Assembly (NCBI RefSeq): GCF_021130785.1
Contig: NW_025777545.1
Span: 1 to 64,000 of the forward strand
Source of the DNA: Homalodisca vitripennis
Lineage: Eukaryota; Arthropoda; Insecta; Hemiptera; Cicadellidae
Length of the DNA: 64,000 nucleotides
Direction of reading: 5' to 3'
Shown here one piece after another: positions 28,488 to 40,565 of this stretch. A program made the position numbers and the translations under genes. Numbering within the stretch: the first letter of the stretch is position 1; the number at the start of each line of letters is the position of its first letter. The notes under the pieces were generated by a model, which had not been told where the DNA came from, made no database searches, and saw nothing but the letters and a program-made list of their open reading frames with translations.

Positions 28488-28763
28488 ATAATCCCTTTGG
28501 GCGACGGTCCACAAGAAGTCAGACAAAATTCTTAAATAGCAGCATAGGTCAAGTTTGGTATCAAATTAAAGTTCTCACTTAGCAGAGTACAATGCCGCAA
28601 ACCGGACTTAAAAAAATTGGATTCATTCAGTAGTTATAGATATTTGAATTTTAAAAAAATTGAACAATGTAAATTATTAAGTATTACAAGTAAAAACCAA
28701 TTTTTAAGTACCTGTGATCAAAGTAAGTGTTCAAAATGTTCCCCTACCATCGTCTGGCAATGT
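28488..28763 (+). repeat. Left terminal inverted repeat of the mariner-like element
   Basis: It aligns along its whole length with the reverse complement of 30,055-30,339. It includes the shared blocks GGTCCACAAGAAGTCAGAC, CATTCAGTAGTTATAGAT and ACCTGTGATCAAAGTAAGTG. It carries the last codons and stop of the transposase. Confidence 0.88.
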
Positions 28764-29790
28764 CCTAGGCGGTTTTAAAAGCCATCCACTGCATTTTGAA
28801 GGTAATCACGAGGAATATCTTGAGCTCCTTGGACTATGAGATTTCTTAGGTGCGCCAAATCTCGAGGCTTAGTGCAATAAACTTTATCTTTGAGGTATCC
28901 CCAAAGAAAATAATCCAGCCGAGATAAATCAGGGGAAACGAGCAGGCCACTCTACTGCACCACGTCTTCCAATCCATCTGTGAGTGAATATTTTATCCAA
29001 ATATTCTCTAACAAAGAGAGCAAAGTGTGGTGGTACGCCATCTTGTTGGAAATAAATTCTTTGAAATTGCCGACCAAGAGTGGCTTGTAGTGCAGGAATT
29101 ATCTCATTTTGGAGCATTGCTAGATACGAGTCACCATTTAAATTACCATTGATAAATAATGGGCACACAATTTGATTTCCTATAATACCTGCCCAAACGT
29201 TAAGTTTCTATGGATGCTGTGTATGACACTCTTCTTTACAGTGCGGATTGCTGTTGTCCCAATACCGACAATTATGTCTATTAACACTTCCATTCAACAT
29301 AAATGTTGCCTCATCAGAAAATAAAATATCGTTCAAAAGGATTTGTTTTCGGTCAATTCTATCCATCATTACTTCACAAAATTCGAGCCGCCGATCGAAG
29401 TCGTCTTCGTTTAGTACTTGAATCACATGTACTCGGTACGCCTTGAAAGCTGCCTTTTTTGACACTTTTTCTGACTGACTCACGAGAAATTTCATGAGTT
29501 TCTGCAGCAGATCTAACTGATTCATTTGGATTCTCGACGAAAGACTGAAGAACATCTAATGATGCGGCTTCACGCGTCACTGTTATTGGTCTTCTAGTTC
29601 TGACACGATCGTTAACGCTACCAGTCTCTACAAAACGGGCCACTGCCTTTATTACTGTGGACTTAGAGATAGGATATCTCTCTGGAAAAGTATCATTGAA
29701 TAAATGTTTAACTGCTTCACATGATCTTTCATTATCTCCCCACCCACGCATCATTAAAAGAGTTATCCTTTCACGCTCACTAAGTGACAT
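28718..29790 (-). pseudogene. Tc1/mariner-superfamily transposase, disrupted
   Basis: The encoded protein would be about 355 residues. The N-terminus (MSLSERERITLLMMRGW) begins a helix-turn-helix DNA-binding region. DDE motifs are visible: LFSDEATF (first Asp), FQQDGVPPH (second Asp), then WPARFP before the third Asp in the next frame, about 36 residues after the second. The C-terminus ends GEHFEHLL. Breaks are a frame change near 29,440, an in-frame TAG at 29,208-29,210, a frame change near 28,935 and an in-frame TAA near 28,775. An active copy would cut and paste the element at TA sites; this one cannot. Confidence 0.85.
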
Positions 29791-30054
29791 AACAGTAAAT
29801 AAACAATTTAATAACTAATTTTAAAACTTGTTAATGACTGAAAATTATTCCATCTGCATAACTAAACCCGCTGAAAGCTTCAGTGCAACTGAACTGTTAC
29901 CTTCCTAACAAAATACGTGCAGATAACAACGGTTGCAGTCAAAGTTCACTTGGGAGTCAAATTTCACTCTTTGGGAAAACCCAAAGAGCCACTTTCACAT
30001 TATAACAGTAGTTGTGTTATTAGTAATAATTATTGATTCCTGGCTTCGATTACT

Positions 30055-30339
30055 ACATTGTCAGATGATGGGAGGGGAACATTTTGAACACTTACTTTGA
30101 TCACAGGTACTTAAAAATTGGTTTTTACTTGTAATACTTAATAATTTAACAATTTTTCAATATTTTTAAAATTCAATCATCTATAACTACTGAATGAATC
30201 CACCTTTTGAAATCCGGTTTGCGGAATTGTACTCTGCTAAGTAAGACCTTTAATTTGTTTTTTTAATACCAAACTTGACCTATACTGCTATTTAAGAATT
30301 TTGTCTGACTCCTTGTGGACCGTCCCCCAAAGGGATTAT
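30055..30339 (-). repeat. Right terminal inverted repeat of the mariner-like element
   Basis: This is the reverse-complement counterpart of the left repeat. It ends at GGGATTAT (30,332-30,339). It differs from the left arm by scattered substitutions and a few short indels. Confidence 0.88.
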
Positions 30340-33300
30340 CCGGTCGGTAATTGAGCAGATGTGTGCGTTACTATCACCAGTAATCACGTGTGAACTTTGG
30401 TATTTTTTATATTGTGGTTTAAAAATTAAAAAAAGGTTCCAGACTTAATTGTCACCCTGCATAAAAACAAGTATTAATGTTTATTCCAGGTTCTACTATC
30501 CAGAAACCGTTATACGTGAAAATTTACGTTACTGAAACTTTATTATGCTTACCAACAGAGGTTATTTATATTAAAGCACTTGTATTTAGTAAATCAACAA
30601 AGCAAGCTCATTTGATTGGAAATGGTGAACTTGTACTTTTACTACAAAATTATAACTTTCCTGCATTTGTATTTTCACGATAATAATAACATCAGGATTG
30701 CTGTGCATTAATTGGAATCACTTTAATCGTATTCCAGAATCTACAATATCAGTTTCTGTCTTTACGAACATTTACAGACAGTACTCACAGTACTAAAGTA
30801 CGTAACAACTACATAAGTTCTACATTAAACAAAAGTGCTGGAGAAAGAAACTTGTTTTGGAAAATATATAGTTAGGCATAATATTTCAAATGCTATTGGA
30901 TTACTTAATACTTTTAAAATATTTATATTACAATACAGATATACCATAAATACAGATAGATTTGTAAATACTCTAACAGTTATTTTCTGTACACACATGA
31001 AAGTAGTAATTTATAACATATACCATTATATCATAATTAAAAACAAGTTAGTCAAATAAATATATTTGTGAAAATTGTTTCCAACTAGCCCCAGAAACTG
31101 CAAATTTATTCTGTCTGAAAAATTTCTCATTTAAGTTGCCGAAAGAAAATACCTTTTTATAATTTTATAATCTTTTAATGTTTAAAATTTATTTTTTGAT
31201 TTTAGGTTTCAAATTTTTAGGCTCTAATTAATAGGACTTAAACCTACTCAAAAATATTATAGACGTGTTTTAAAACTACAAATTAGCTTCAATTTACATG
31301 CACATAAAATTTAGTCATGCCGTAAACAGACTCACTTATAAAAATATTTTCGGTTTTGAATATTTTACGTACCCATGGTTTGTAAACAGGAAAACATTGA
31401 CTTTTTGGATCATATTAAGCGTTGACTGATGAGTGTAAATATTACATAAAAAACTAATAATTATTTGCATTATAAAATTAATTTTTCAAATAAAAGACAC
31501 TATGAAAGAACAAAATAGGAATTTCACTAGAATTTTCCTTGTTGAATCCATATGGCGATATATTACACGTGAATTTGTAAAGCAATATACGCTGTACAAA
31601 TGTTTTATTACTACAATGTAATACAGAAGAAATATTAAAATATTTTTTTATATTCCAGCAGTACGACTTTTCAGTTTGTTATCATGAAAATTAATTTGTT
31701 GTTCGATTTATTTAAGAACAATCCGAAATTTGTAAATATGATTTGTATTAATTTTTTATTATTTAAATATACAACTTCGATTTTAGAAACGTTTAAAATA
31801 ATGACCAATAATTTCTGTGTATAAAATAGAAAAAGTTACGAGTATACAATTAAAAAAGGGACAAAAAGTACAAAATTGAACTATGTAGAAATTTGTGATA
31901 TTTACGATAAAATAAAAACTGATAAATTTCATAATTAAGCATAAATTAAAGTTCCCAAAGTAGCATAAAACTGAGTTATGCAAAAATAATTACGAAAAAA
32001 TATTTTGTATATTTTACCTGAAAATAATAAACTTTATATTGGAGATTGGAGATAGTATTTTAGACGAATCAGCTTTAATCTGATAGAAAAACAACAAACA
32101 AATGTGTAACTAATTAATTAATTGCCATACTTGTGTACAAATTACGTGATGAGAATTTCTATATTTCCTTATTTCACAACATAATAGCATTCAAGATATT
32201 TAACAAAATTACAAAGAATGTATTGAAGGTATAAAATGCATAATAATATACGAGAATTTAAATTTAGATTTGAATATTTACCACAATAATATTCTTTTTT
32301 TCGGTTTAAAATGTAGAAGAACTTAGAAGAAATCTTAGAATATCAAGAGAAAACTAAAAACGTAATGAACTAAAACAAATGCAGTGGTAAACAATAATCT
32401 CATAGTTGTACAACTATAATCGAACAATTTAAAACTTTACCATGAATTTAATATACTTTTAGATACACAATAGCATTGTCTTGATACTATTCAAAATATA
32501 TTACAATCAGGCCACTAGACTTTAATCACGTTTGATCATAGCTACCAGACAGTAATCAAGAACATACTACAGAATTACCAGACAGTGTGGAGTAGACGGA
32601 GGAAAATGTCCAAGGGAGCTAATTATCTTGTTTACATCGTTATATTTTTAATGAACTGCCAGAGCCTTTGATATTTTCCCTTCTAGAAAGTGACGTTTTC
32701 TTCACTTCAAAATTTTATAATTAATTTATCAAATACCTAAAATAATATATAATTAAAATATGAGGCGTAAGCCCAGTACAATACTTGGTTAAATATTTCT
32801 TGATGAATAATACTTTACATAAATAACCAAAATAATAAATTTAAAACTGATTCTGATGTGTTGAAAAGCAATTGCTCTGTTTCAGTAAAATTTCCTTTAA
32901 AAGTATATACAAAAATTGCACTCGAGAGTATAAGGACTTTATAGTGACTTTTGGGGTATTCACTAGTGAAAATTATTAATTTATGACCTGAATGGAGGTA
33001 GCCTCTTCACTTGAAAATTATGTAGGCTTTCTGTTCTCACTGCTTGAAATAATTTTTAATATAATTAAAGTCTTCAAATATTTGATTCCATTGTAGAGAT
33101 GCACCTTCTATAATCAATATAAATAAACCCTAGAATATCTATTAATGCTCATGCAAAGGAATATCGTGATTCGCTTATATAAAAAGTCGGCGATTAACGG
33201 GTAGTACACAACACAGATTTATATGCCTATAACAAATAAATTACAGAACATTGGTGACAGAATGTGCCACATTGATATGATAGTTATGAATGTCCTAAAA

Positions 33301-34639
33301 AGGTCTATCACTCTCACATCGATTTAATAATTTGGATTTGAAATCAGTGCTGTATTCAATTGTCAAAAACTGCAGAACAGTAGATGACCAGTGAAGGACA
33401 CCAGTCTATCGTATATGCTTTTAGTCTATAAACTTCAACGTCCTTGTGTGCACAGCCTACATTGGGGAAAGACAACTTTTACTTTCTACATAAATAAGCA
33501 TATTAGGTACAATTGACATTTGGATGTGGAGAACTAAGCCTTTGTAATGCATATTTATACGGTAATAAAAGCAAAAATCCACACAAAAATGCTGGCAAAG
33601 TTCAATTCCATTATGAAAGGATAGGAAAGTTATTATTGAATATTTTTCAATATTGTAAAATATATTAGCGTAGGATACATTCGGTGTTAATCGAAACACC
33701 AAAAACAATTCAAGAAGGAAAATAATTTAAACAAATTAGGTAAGATTGGATCGTCGAAAATCTTGAAACCGATTGATAAAGAGACTATAGAGATCAATTT
33801 GAGCTTTAGGCAACTGCGATAAAGCCCTACTCCTGTGGATGTGTATTACGGTCCTTCCAGTTTTGGTTTAACAGTTATTAACAGAATACTCTCCATAGCG
33901 AGACCGAATTATTGTATAATTCTAAGTATGCAAGCAATATTCAAACAGAGGTTGTGTGGAAAATTGTGATATTTTAATATTTTATTACATCATATTACAT
34001 ATATTACCAACCAATAAATTCTGTTACAAAGAAATATAGAGCTAAACATAATATTCACTTTAAGATTTACAGGGTTTTAGAGGCAAAATGTTAATGTATT
34101 TTTATAGACTAACAATAAAATTAATTCTAAAATTAACTAACAATTATAACATTTAATATTCTACAAAATAAATATATTAATAAACTTTATTACGAATTTT
34201 TCAGTATTGGCCGATCGATCAGTCCAAATATATTTTGACCTGTATTCTTTTTTTTGGTATCAATAATAAATGGTTAGTGAAGGTTTTATACATTTAATAG
34301 TGTGCATAGTTGGCACACTAGTTATTTAATGCGGTTCCTGACTTATGCATGTCATAGCTGTCTGGCATGATTAGTTTACTTTAATCTACATTGCATTCTG
34401 TATGAGTTTATTTTTATTCATGGTAGGATGAGATTGAATCTGCAGATCTCGAAACGTAGTGTTACTGATTTCTGGCATCACTAAAAGATGAGAAATGTCT
34501 GAAAGTCCCTAAATTCTTCTTATGAGCTTCGCCTCAAAAACATCAAAAGCATCACCTGCAATTAGAAACTCTGACACCGAGAAAGAAATCATTATGTCGA
34601 TTGTGTTCATGGCAACAATTTTGTTTAGTATACCTGTAA
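30340..34639. other. AT-rich intergenic DNA
   Basis: Over 4 kb with no recognisable gene, RNA or repeat. Open frames are short and AT-driven. Confidence 0.5.
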
Positions 34640-35605
34640 GAGCTCTTGAGGGACCTTAAATTGTTGCTATGGTTTGTATGGGAATGCTTCAAGTATCAAG
34701 GACTGTTATTGTGGATAGTTTGTGGATATGCTGCGAGCCTCTATGACTAATATTGTGGATAGTATATGAGAATGATTCTAACATTCATCACTGTTGCTTT
34801 GGACAGTATGTGGAGATAGTAAGAGTATCCCAGACAGTTTCTGTAGATTACATGTGAATAATGCTTCAAGTATCAAGGGCTGTTATTGTGGATAGTTTGT
34901 GGATATGCTGCGAGCCTCTATGACTAATATTGTGGATAGTATATGAGAATGATTCTAACATTCATCACTGTTGCTTTGGACAGTATGTGGAGATAGTAAG
35001 AGTATCCCAGACAGTTTCTGTAGATTACATGTGAATAATGCTTCAAGTATCAAGGACTGTTATTGTGGATAGTTTGTGGATATGCTGCGAGCCTCTATGA
35101 CTAATATTGTGGATAGTATATGAGAATGATTCTAACATTCATCACTGTTGCTTTGGACAGTATGTGGAGATAGTAAGAGTATCCCAGACAGTTTCTGTAG
35201 ATTACATGTGAATAATGCTTCAAGTATCAAGGACTGTTATTGTGGATAGTTTGTGGATATGCTGCGAGCCTCTATGACTAATATTGTGGATAGTATATGA
35301 GAATGATTCTAACATTCATCACTGTTGCTTTGGACAGTATGTGGAGATAGTAAGAGTATCCCAGACAGTTTCTGTAGATTACATGTGAATAATGCTCCAA
35401 GTATCAATCACTGTTAATGTGGATAGTTTGGGGATATGCTGCGAGCCTCTATGACTAATATTGTGGATAGTATATGAGAATGATTCTAACATTCATCCCT
35501 GTTGCTTTGGACAGTATGTGGAGATAGTAAGAGTATCCCAGACAGTTTCTGTAGATTACATGTGAATAATGCTCCATGTATCCAGGACTGTTGTGGATAG
35601 TGCGC
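34640..35605 (+). repeat. Higher-order minisatellite: 177-bp unit made of four 44-45 bp submonomers
   Basis: Unit starts (AATGCTTCAAG or variant) are at 34,683, 34,860, 35,037, 35,214, 35,391 and 35,568. The spacing is exactly 177 bp, giving five full copies and a partial one. Copies are nearly identical. Inside each unit, four diverged submonomers of 45, 44, 44 and 44 bp can be aligned on TGTGGATAGT-like and ATGTGGAG-like ends. Diverged single submonomers flank the array on both sides. This is a two-level structure, as in satellite arrays, without coding function. Confidence 0.92.
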
Positions 35606-37159
35606 GTAGAATATTACAGTATTCAGGATATTGTGTTAATTTAGGATTGAAGTTACACAGTGTTATATATTTTTCCTGTGTGATAGCAATTGTGTTGCAC
35701 CAACAAGTTTAACAATATTATAAACATTATTTATAAATAGTTTCAGGTGATTTCATAACTAAAACTACAAGAGCCGAGTGTATACAGGCATGTAGAATAA
35801 CATCAACCCGGGCTGAGAGCATGATTTATGGAGAAAAGAGGCTGAGAGTTGAGCTGAGTCAAGAGTAATGGTGGGTACAGTCGAGTTTTGGGTCTCTGCA
35901 GTCTGCGAGAGATTATACATTGCCGGGATAATATGTTACTTTCTCTCTCATAGTATTACACACTGTATAAGATGATTAGTTTAAAAAACTGAACTTATAC
36001 ATTTATAATGCAAATATAAGTATTATTATTAAATAAGTATTAATTTGTTAATATTTATCCCAACGCTATTTTTAAGCAATCAAATACTGTTTTATAATTA
36101 GAAGCTTTTATTTGTTAAAAACGTTATTCTGAATTTAGTGTGCAAGGCTAATATTAAAGAATTTTACAAAAGGTTTAACATTTCATACCTTATAAAATTT
36201 TCAATCCAAATCTTGATTTGTTGCCAAAAATAACTTTTGTTTTCAGAGTTGTATTCTAGTTTTTTAAAGAACATTTCGGATTAAATTCTTCCAACTTTTA
36301 AATTAAAGATTATAAGTATCTAATAGTCTATTAGGGATAAGTAATCAATGTATTAGACGTTAACTGCTGATCTATACGGAGTGAAACAGGACATAAGATC
36401 TCAACTTGTGGTGTCTGCCGGAGTCAACGTGTTAATCAAAACTGTTTGGAATAATTCCCTCAGATATTTTCATTGCGTAAATTGTTGATGTAAAAGAGTA
36501 CCAAACAGTTTTATCAATGAGTCCTGGGACCAAAAAATGTCTGACTACCGAATGTGTGCATAGTCTTTATTTTGGCACAGGCATATGTATGCTCTTAAAG
36601 TTAGTTACTGACGATGGAAGGTTTGAAAGGCTAACAGGCGTTTGGACATTTGCCTTTATTATGATTAGAAAAGGAATAACACAAAGTTTCGAGGATTGAA
36701 ATCTATACTCTTCGTCAGTTGGGGGATCTATTAGTACATACAAAAATAAAAAACATAAAAAAAGAAAATAAGGCAAAGAAAAGAGTTCAAACAAATCCAA
36801 AAGCTTATTGGACTCTAGTCCAGGCGTTGTAACTGCAGAAAATGCATGTCCCGAGCACAAGTCATGAGTACGATAAACACAATCACAGCGGTACGGATGG
36901 GATGCTGTTGGATACCGTTATGTTTGCTCTTTTTCCTCTCCAAGATTTTCACCTGCGAAGGAATCTGGAGTAAAGATGTCATCCAAGTATCGTATCTGAA
37001 ATACGCGCTGCGCGATAAAATATCCAATTAACTAATAAAACCATAGCCTAATTTCTTAAGTTAAAGAAAAGCCATTTTAATGGACAAATGACGCCAATAT
37101 GTTAATCGTTCCTTCGATACGTACTATTGCAACGATGACATTTATTTTCTTTATTTATA
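35606..37159. other. Non-coding DNA with a possible retroelement terminal piece
   Basis: No gene is supported. Around 36,610-36,725 a stretch reads TGACGATGGAAGGTTTGAAA, then CACAAAGTTTCGAGGATTGA and CTCTTCGTCAG. The TGACGA...TCGAAAC arrangement resembles terminal repeats of Penelope-like elements, but no reverse transcriptase is nearby, so this is only a suggestion. Confidence 0.35.
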
Positions 37160-37400
37160 TGACATTATAAATAATTGAATGAGCGTTATCGACGCCTATA
37201 ACTCAGCGACAGCAAAATTTTAATGTATGTCTCCCTGTCTGTATGTCTGCCTCACGATACCTCAAGAAAAATATTAACTATAGTTTAAAAATTTTGCATG
37301 AGGTTTCTTTTACATATCGCCAACATCGAGTTCAATGATATCTCCTCATGGTGTTCGGCTCAGTATCGGCTCAATTAAACCATTGTGAATCCATCTTGAG
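37160..37400 (+). repeat. Dispersed dimeric repeat family, copy 3 (diverged)
   Basis: It shares the ordered boxes of the 8.7 and 11.9 kb copies: a CTCAGCGACAGCAAAA start, a CCTGTCTGTATGTCTGCC tract, then ATACCTCAAGAAAAA and TTTTGCATGAGGTTTCTTTT. The second half-module begins near GGCTCAGTATCGGCTC. It is non-coding. Confidence 0.5.
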
Positions 37401-37451
37401 GGTAACCATGATTGAAACGAGAAATATAAAAATGAAATGAAAAAATGCAGC

Positions 37452-38518
37452 CTAATTAAATAAGCGATGTCCTTGAAATATTTCATACAACCCCGACAAG
37501 ACTATTACGTGATACGGCACGTGCCGTAATAACATATTGTCATATAATAAACGAAACAAGTGTCTAGATATTTTATAGGTACCTATAATAGTTTCAGTAT
37601 CTTTATTTCCCGATGCCTTTCCGGCTTTTACCTTCCCTGCGGCAGTCTTCAGCTCGTCTTCAGTGAAAGGATGATTCTTTTCAGCCTCCACTTCTTCCAC
37701 TGCGCTGTTAGTCTCCCCCAGGTTAGGAAAGAGTGTCCTATCAATTTCCAGCTGTTTCTCGTCACTTAAATTTCTATTGTTTTGCGGCTTAATCTTACCA
37801 GTGACAATGTTGTATCTGCACCCCCAGATATTAGTGTCAATCTCTTCTTGTACCTGTTTCCATGACTTTTTATTGCTCTCAGGACTGCCTTCATCAGATC
37901 TCGCCTTTTTTCCTCATAAGTTGAGACTATACGTTCTTTCTCCATCTGCGACAACCCTGCTCTAGTTGCAGCCATTGTGGCTCTTCTTCTGTGAGCTAGG
38001 CATTCCTTCCTGATTCGTGTCAGATCCTCGTTTCCACCAGTGCACTGGTCTCCGGCTACCTGCGACAGTCATCTTCGTCACTGTCTTTTGACAGCTTTTT
38101 ACCGTCAATGTTATCAGGGCTTTAGATGTGATCAATCTGCCTTGCACTCTCCAATTTTCTTTTCTCAAGCGGTTTATATAGCCCTCTAGATTATTCAGCT
38201 TCCAGCCTGTTGTACCTTTTCCCACACCATACGCCATCCTCTGGACCTCTTTCACGATTTCAAAGAGAATGTATGGATGGTCACTCAAGTTTTTCATCTT
38301 CAAGCACTCTCCAGTTAATTATTTTTGTTTGCTAAGTCTTCTGTTCTTAAGGTGAGATCTATGAACGAAGTTGCTCCATATCTGCTGAAGGTAGGCTTGT
38401 TTCCATGGTTGTGGAGTACCAATCCATGTGCAGCAATCCAGTCTCCAACTATCTTCCCTTTCCTGTCCTCTCTACGGAAGCAGCTCTCGTGATATCTGGA
38501 ACAGTGCCCATCAAGCTC
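37452..38518 (-). pseudogene. R1-type non-LTR retrotransposon fragment (endonuclease C-term to RT N-term)
   Basis: Read leftwards, the frames give the end of an APE-type endonuclease (GDWIAAHGLVLHNHGNKPTF, then FIDLTL), which matches the R1 clade endonuclease C-terminus. A linker follows with WWKRGSD, then the start of reverse transcriptase (PFTEDELKTAAGKVKAGKAS). The frame changes near 38,310, 37,970 and 37,720. Catalytic RT motifs are absent because the element stops near 37,450. At 38,518 it meets an R1 fragment of opposite orientation. R1 elements normally integrate in rRNA genes; here it is a dispersed or rearranged copy. Confidence 0.75.
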
Positions 38519-39165
38519 CAGGTAGAAGAAAGAATAGCGAAGCGGAAAGGAGTTTTGTATGAAGAAGAGCATTACACCAGACAGTGGCAGGAAGCGTGGT
38601 CACAAGTCACTGGAAAGGCAACATGGACAAAGAGACTAATCCCTGACATTAGACCTTGGATCAGTAGAACTCATGGACAGTGCAGTTATTATCTAACCCA
38701 GGTACTGAGCGGACATGGGTGCTTTGGCTACTACGAGAGACGCTTTGCTCTGAGCGACACAGATGCCTGTGCGGACTGCGGAGAGTGCGACACTACTCTT
38801 CATACTGTGTTTGCATGTCCACGGTGGAGATACCGGCGGAAAGGAGTGGAGGAGAATCTGGGAAGAGATCTTACAGTGGAGAGTATGGTGGAACTGATGG
38901 TGGAGAGCTAAAACAACTAAACATATTTTAGTAGTCAGCTGGCGCACAGTAGCTAACTACCTGGGAGTGGTAATGACAAGAAAAGAAGAAGATGAAAGGC
39001 ATGTAAATGTAAATTTAAGAGCTGAAATAAGAAGAGGCCTAAGACAAAGAAGGTAAGCAGATGACTGTCTTCTCACCTTGAAGAAATACTGAAAGGTGGT
39101 ACCAAGATAAAGAGGAGTAGAATTATAGAGGGAGGGTTTTTTAGTGGTTTTTTAGTTTTTTAGTG
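38518..39165 (+). pseudogene. R1-type non-LTR retrotransposon 3' fragment (C-terminal zinc knuckle and 3' UTR)
   Basis: The plus frame carries WTKRLIPDIRPWISR, YYLTQVLSGHGCFGYY and the CCHC-type knuckle CADCGECDTTLHTVFACPRW. These are typical of the C-terminal domain of R1 ORF2. A frame change near 38,930 leads into a second in-register segment (SWRTVANYLGVVMTRKEEDE) ending in TAA at 39,054-39,056. About 110 bp of 3' UTR with T-rich runs follows. Everything upstream of the C-terminal domain is missing. It is joined head to head with the minus-strand fragment at about 38,518. Confidence 0.78.
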
Positions 39166-39913
39166 CGGACCCAATGGGAAATCCAAAGGGATTTTTTCAC
39201 ACTCTCGGAAAAAAGTATATTTATTTCCACTCTTATCCTTATATTGATACCAATTTTGTGACTGATTTTGATTATCTTTTCTTCGATTCTCTTACGCTAT
39301 GGATTTTTAGCATCATCAATGGTGAATATATATATCAACTAGCCAAGAATATATTAATATTCATAGCTTTCACTATTTTCTCTCTTTTTTGTATGGCAAT
39401 GCAATTTGGTTTAATACTTTATTTGTAAAATTAATTTCAATGTTAAATTAAATATTAATGGTACAACTGGTTTTAAGATACTTAAGCGATTCATACAATT
39501 TTATTTTTGTGAATCCATAATTGTGAAAAGTTGGAGAATAATGCAAACCAACAAAACCTTTCATTAAATATACAAAGAATTCAACCAGCCATTGTTCAAA
39601 ATGTATTCTATCAGGTCCGAGAAGCTTTCAGCCTATCCTCTATTCTGCTAACAAAAGAACGCCGCTGGCACTAAACTCCATTTGGACAGATTTTATTATT
39701 TACATAGCAGATATTTATTTTGATATTACAATTGTTACTGCCTATGATGCATTTTTACCTTTTTTAAGTGTATATAGCGTTTACTCCTCTAATGTGAGGC
39801 CATAGGGAAAATAAATTCATTTTTTCATTATGTTCATCTTAATGTAACAGGTTGTATTTTAATAATCTTAACCACTAACTTCTTATACAGCAAATTTTCT
39901 CTTTTCAATGAGG
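39166..39913. other. AT-rich intergenic DNA
   Basis: Nothing supportable. An 84-codon open frame at 39,174-39,428 has no recognisable domain and is probably chance. Confidence 0.45.
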
Positions 39914-40565
39914 TATACAAGATGAACCGGGAGTAGAGGAAAAAAATAAACTGGTAAATTTATACCTAGAAAAAAAAACAAAACTTCATACGAACATAAT
40001 TCAGGAAATGCTTCGTTTACAATGGAAAGTTATAGTGAAAGATTTCGTCAACATTACCACTTCGAGCATTCAATGAAACCGGTCAGAAACTATTAAAACA
40101 GTTGGTAAGACAAAATCGTGACCGTTTCATATCAATTTACACTTGAACAATTGAATAAACTAGGTCTCGGAGCTGTGAGTTTCTTGGTTTGTAATATAAC
40201 TAGCTTAAAAACTAAAATGTGCTATAAAAACCATTTTTTTAAGTTAGGCACTATAATTTAATTGAATGGCTAACAAATAAATAAAATGTGCGAACAAAAG
40301 TTGCAAAGCCATTTATATTTGCATGACTTTTATGCATTTGTTAGTCATTTAATGAAATTATATCGCCTCAAACGCAAAAAACCAATTTGTTTACAGTAAA
40401 GTTTTGTTTTTTAAGCAGCTTATTTTACAAAATAAAGGATATGGGACCTAGATTATAAAATCTTTCTTGTCTTTCGCTCAATCTGAATCTTTCGCAAGCA
40501 TTATCTCGTTAACAAAGCATTACCATACACATGTTTATATGAACTGTCTTTTTTAGGACTAAAAT
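39914..40565. mobile_element. Degenerate ~650-bp DNA element with inverted terminal regions
   Basis: The left arm (about 39,914-40,055) contains CTTCATACGAACATAATTC, GGAAATGCTTCG and GTGAAAGATTTCG. The right arm (about 40,465-40,565), reverse-complemented, shows the same order: TTCATATAAACATG, GGTAATGCTTTG, GCGAAAGATTC. The arms are clearly related but diverged. The 9,119 fragment shares both the arm and an internal block ending in GGAGCTGTGA / AGAGCTGTAA. No transposase was found. Confidence 0.6.

Larger units (their letters stand above)
28488..30339 (-). mobile_element. Full-length but inactive Tc1/mariner-superfamily element
   Basis: Long inverted repeats (28,488-28,763 and 30,055-30,339, about 280 bp each and highly similar) enclose a minus-strand transposase pseudogene. 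Tips read ATAATCCCTTTGGG. A TA dinucleotide abuts the left tip (28,486-28,487). No adjacent TA is seen on the right, so the target duplication is not intact. The stop codon of the transposase lies inside the left inverted repeat. The element is 1.85 kb, long for a mariner because of its repeats. Confidence 0.88.

Noticed and set aside
25745..35605. CRISPR array
   Set aside because: Both tandem arrays have long, spacer-free units and the window is eukaryotic; no short repeat with unique spacers exists.
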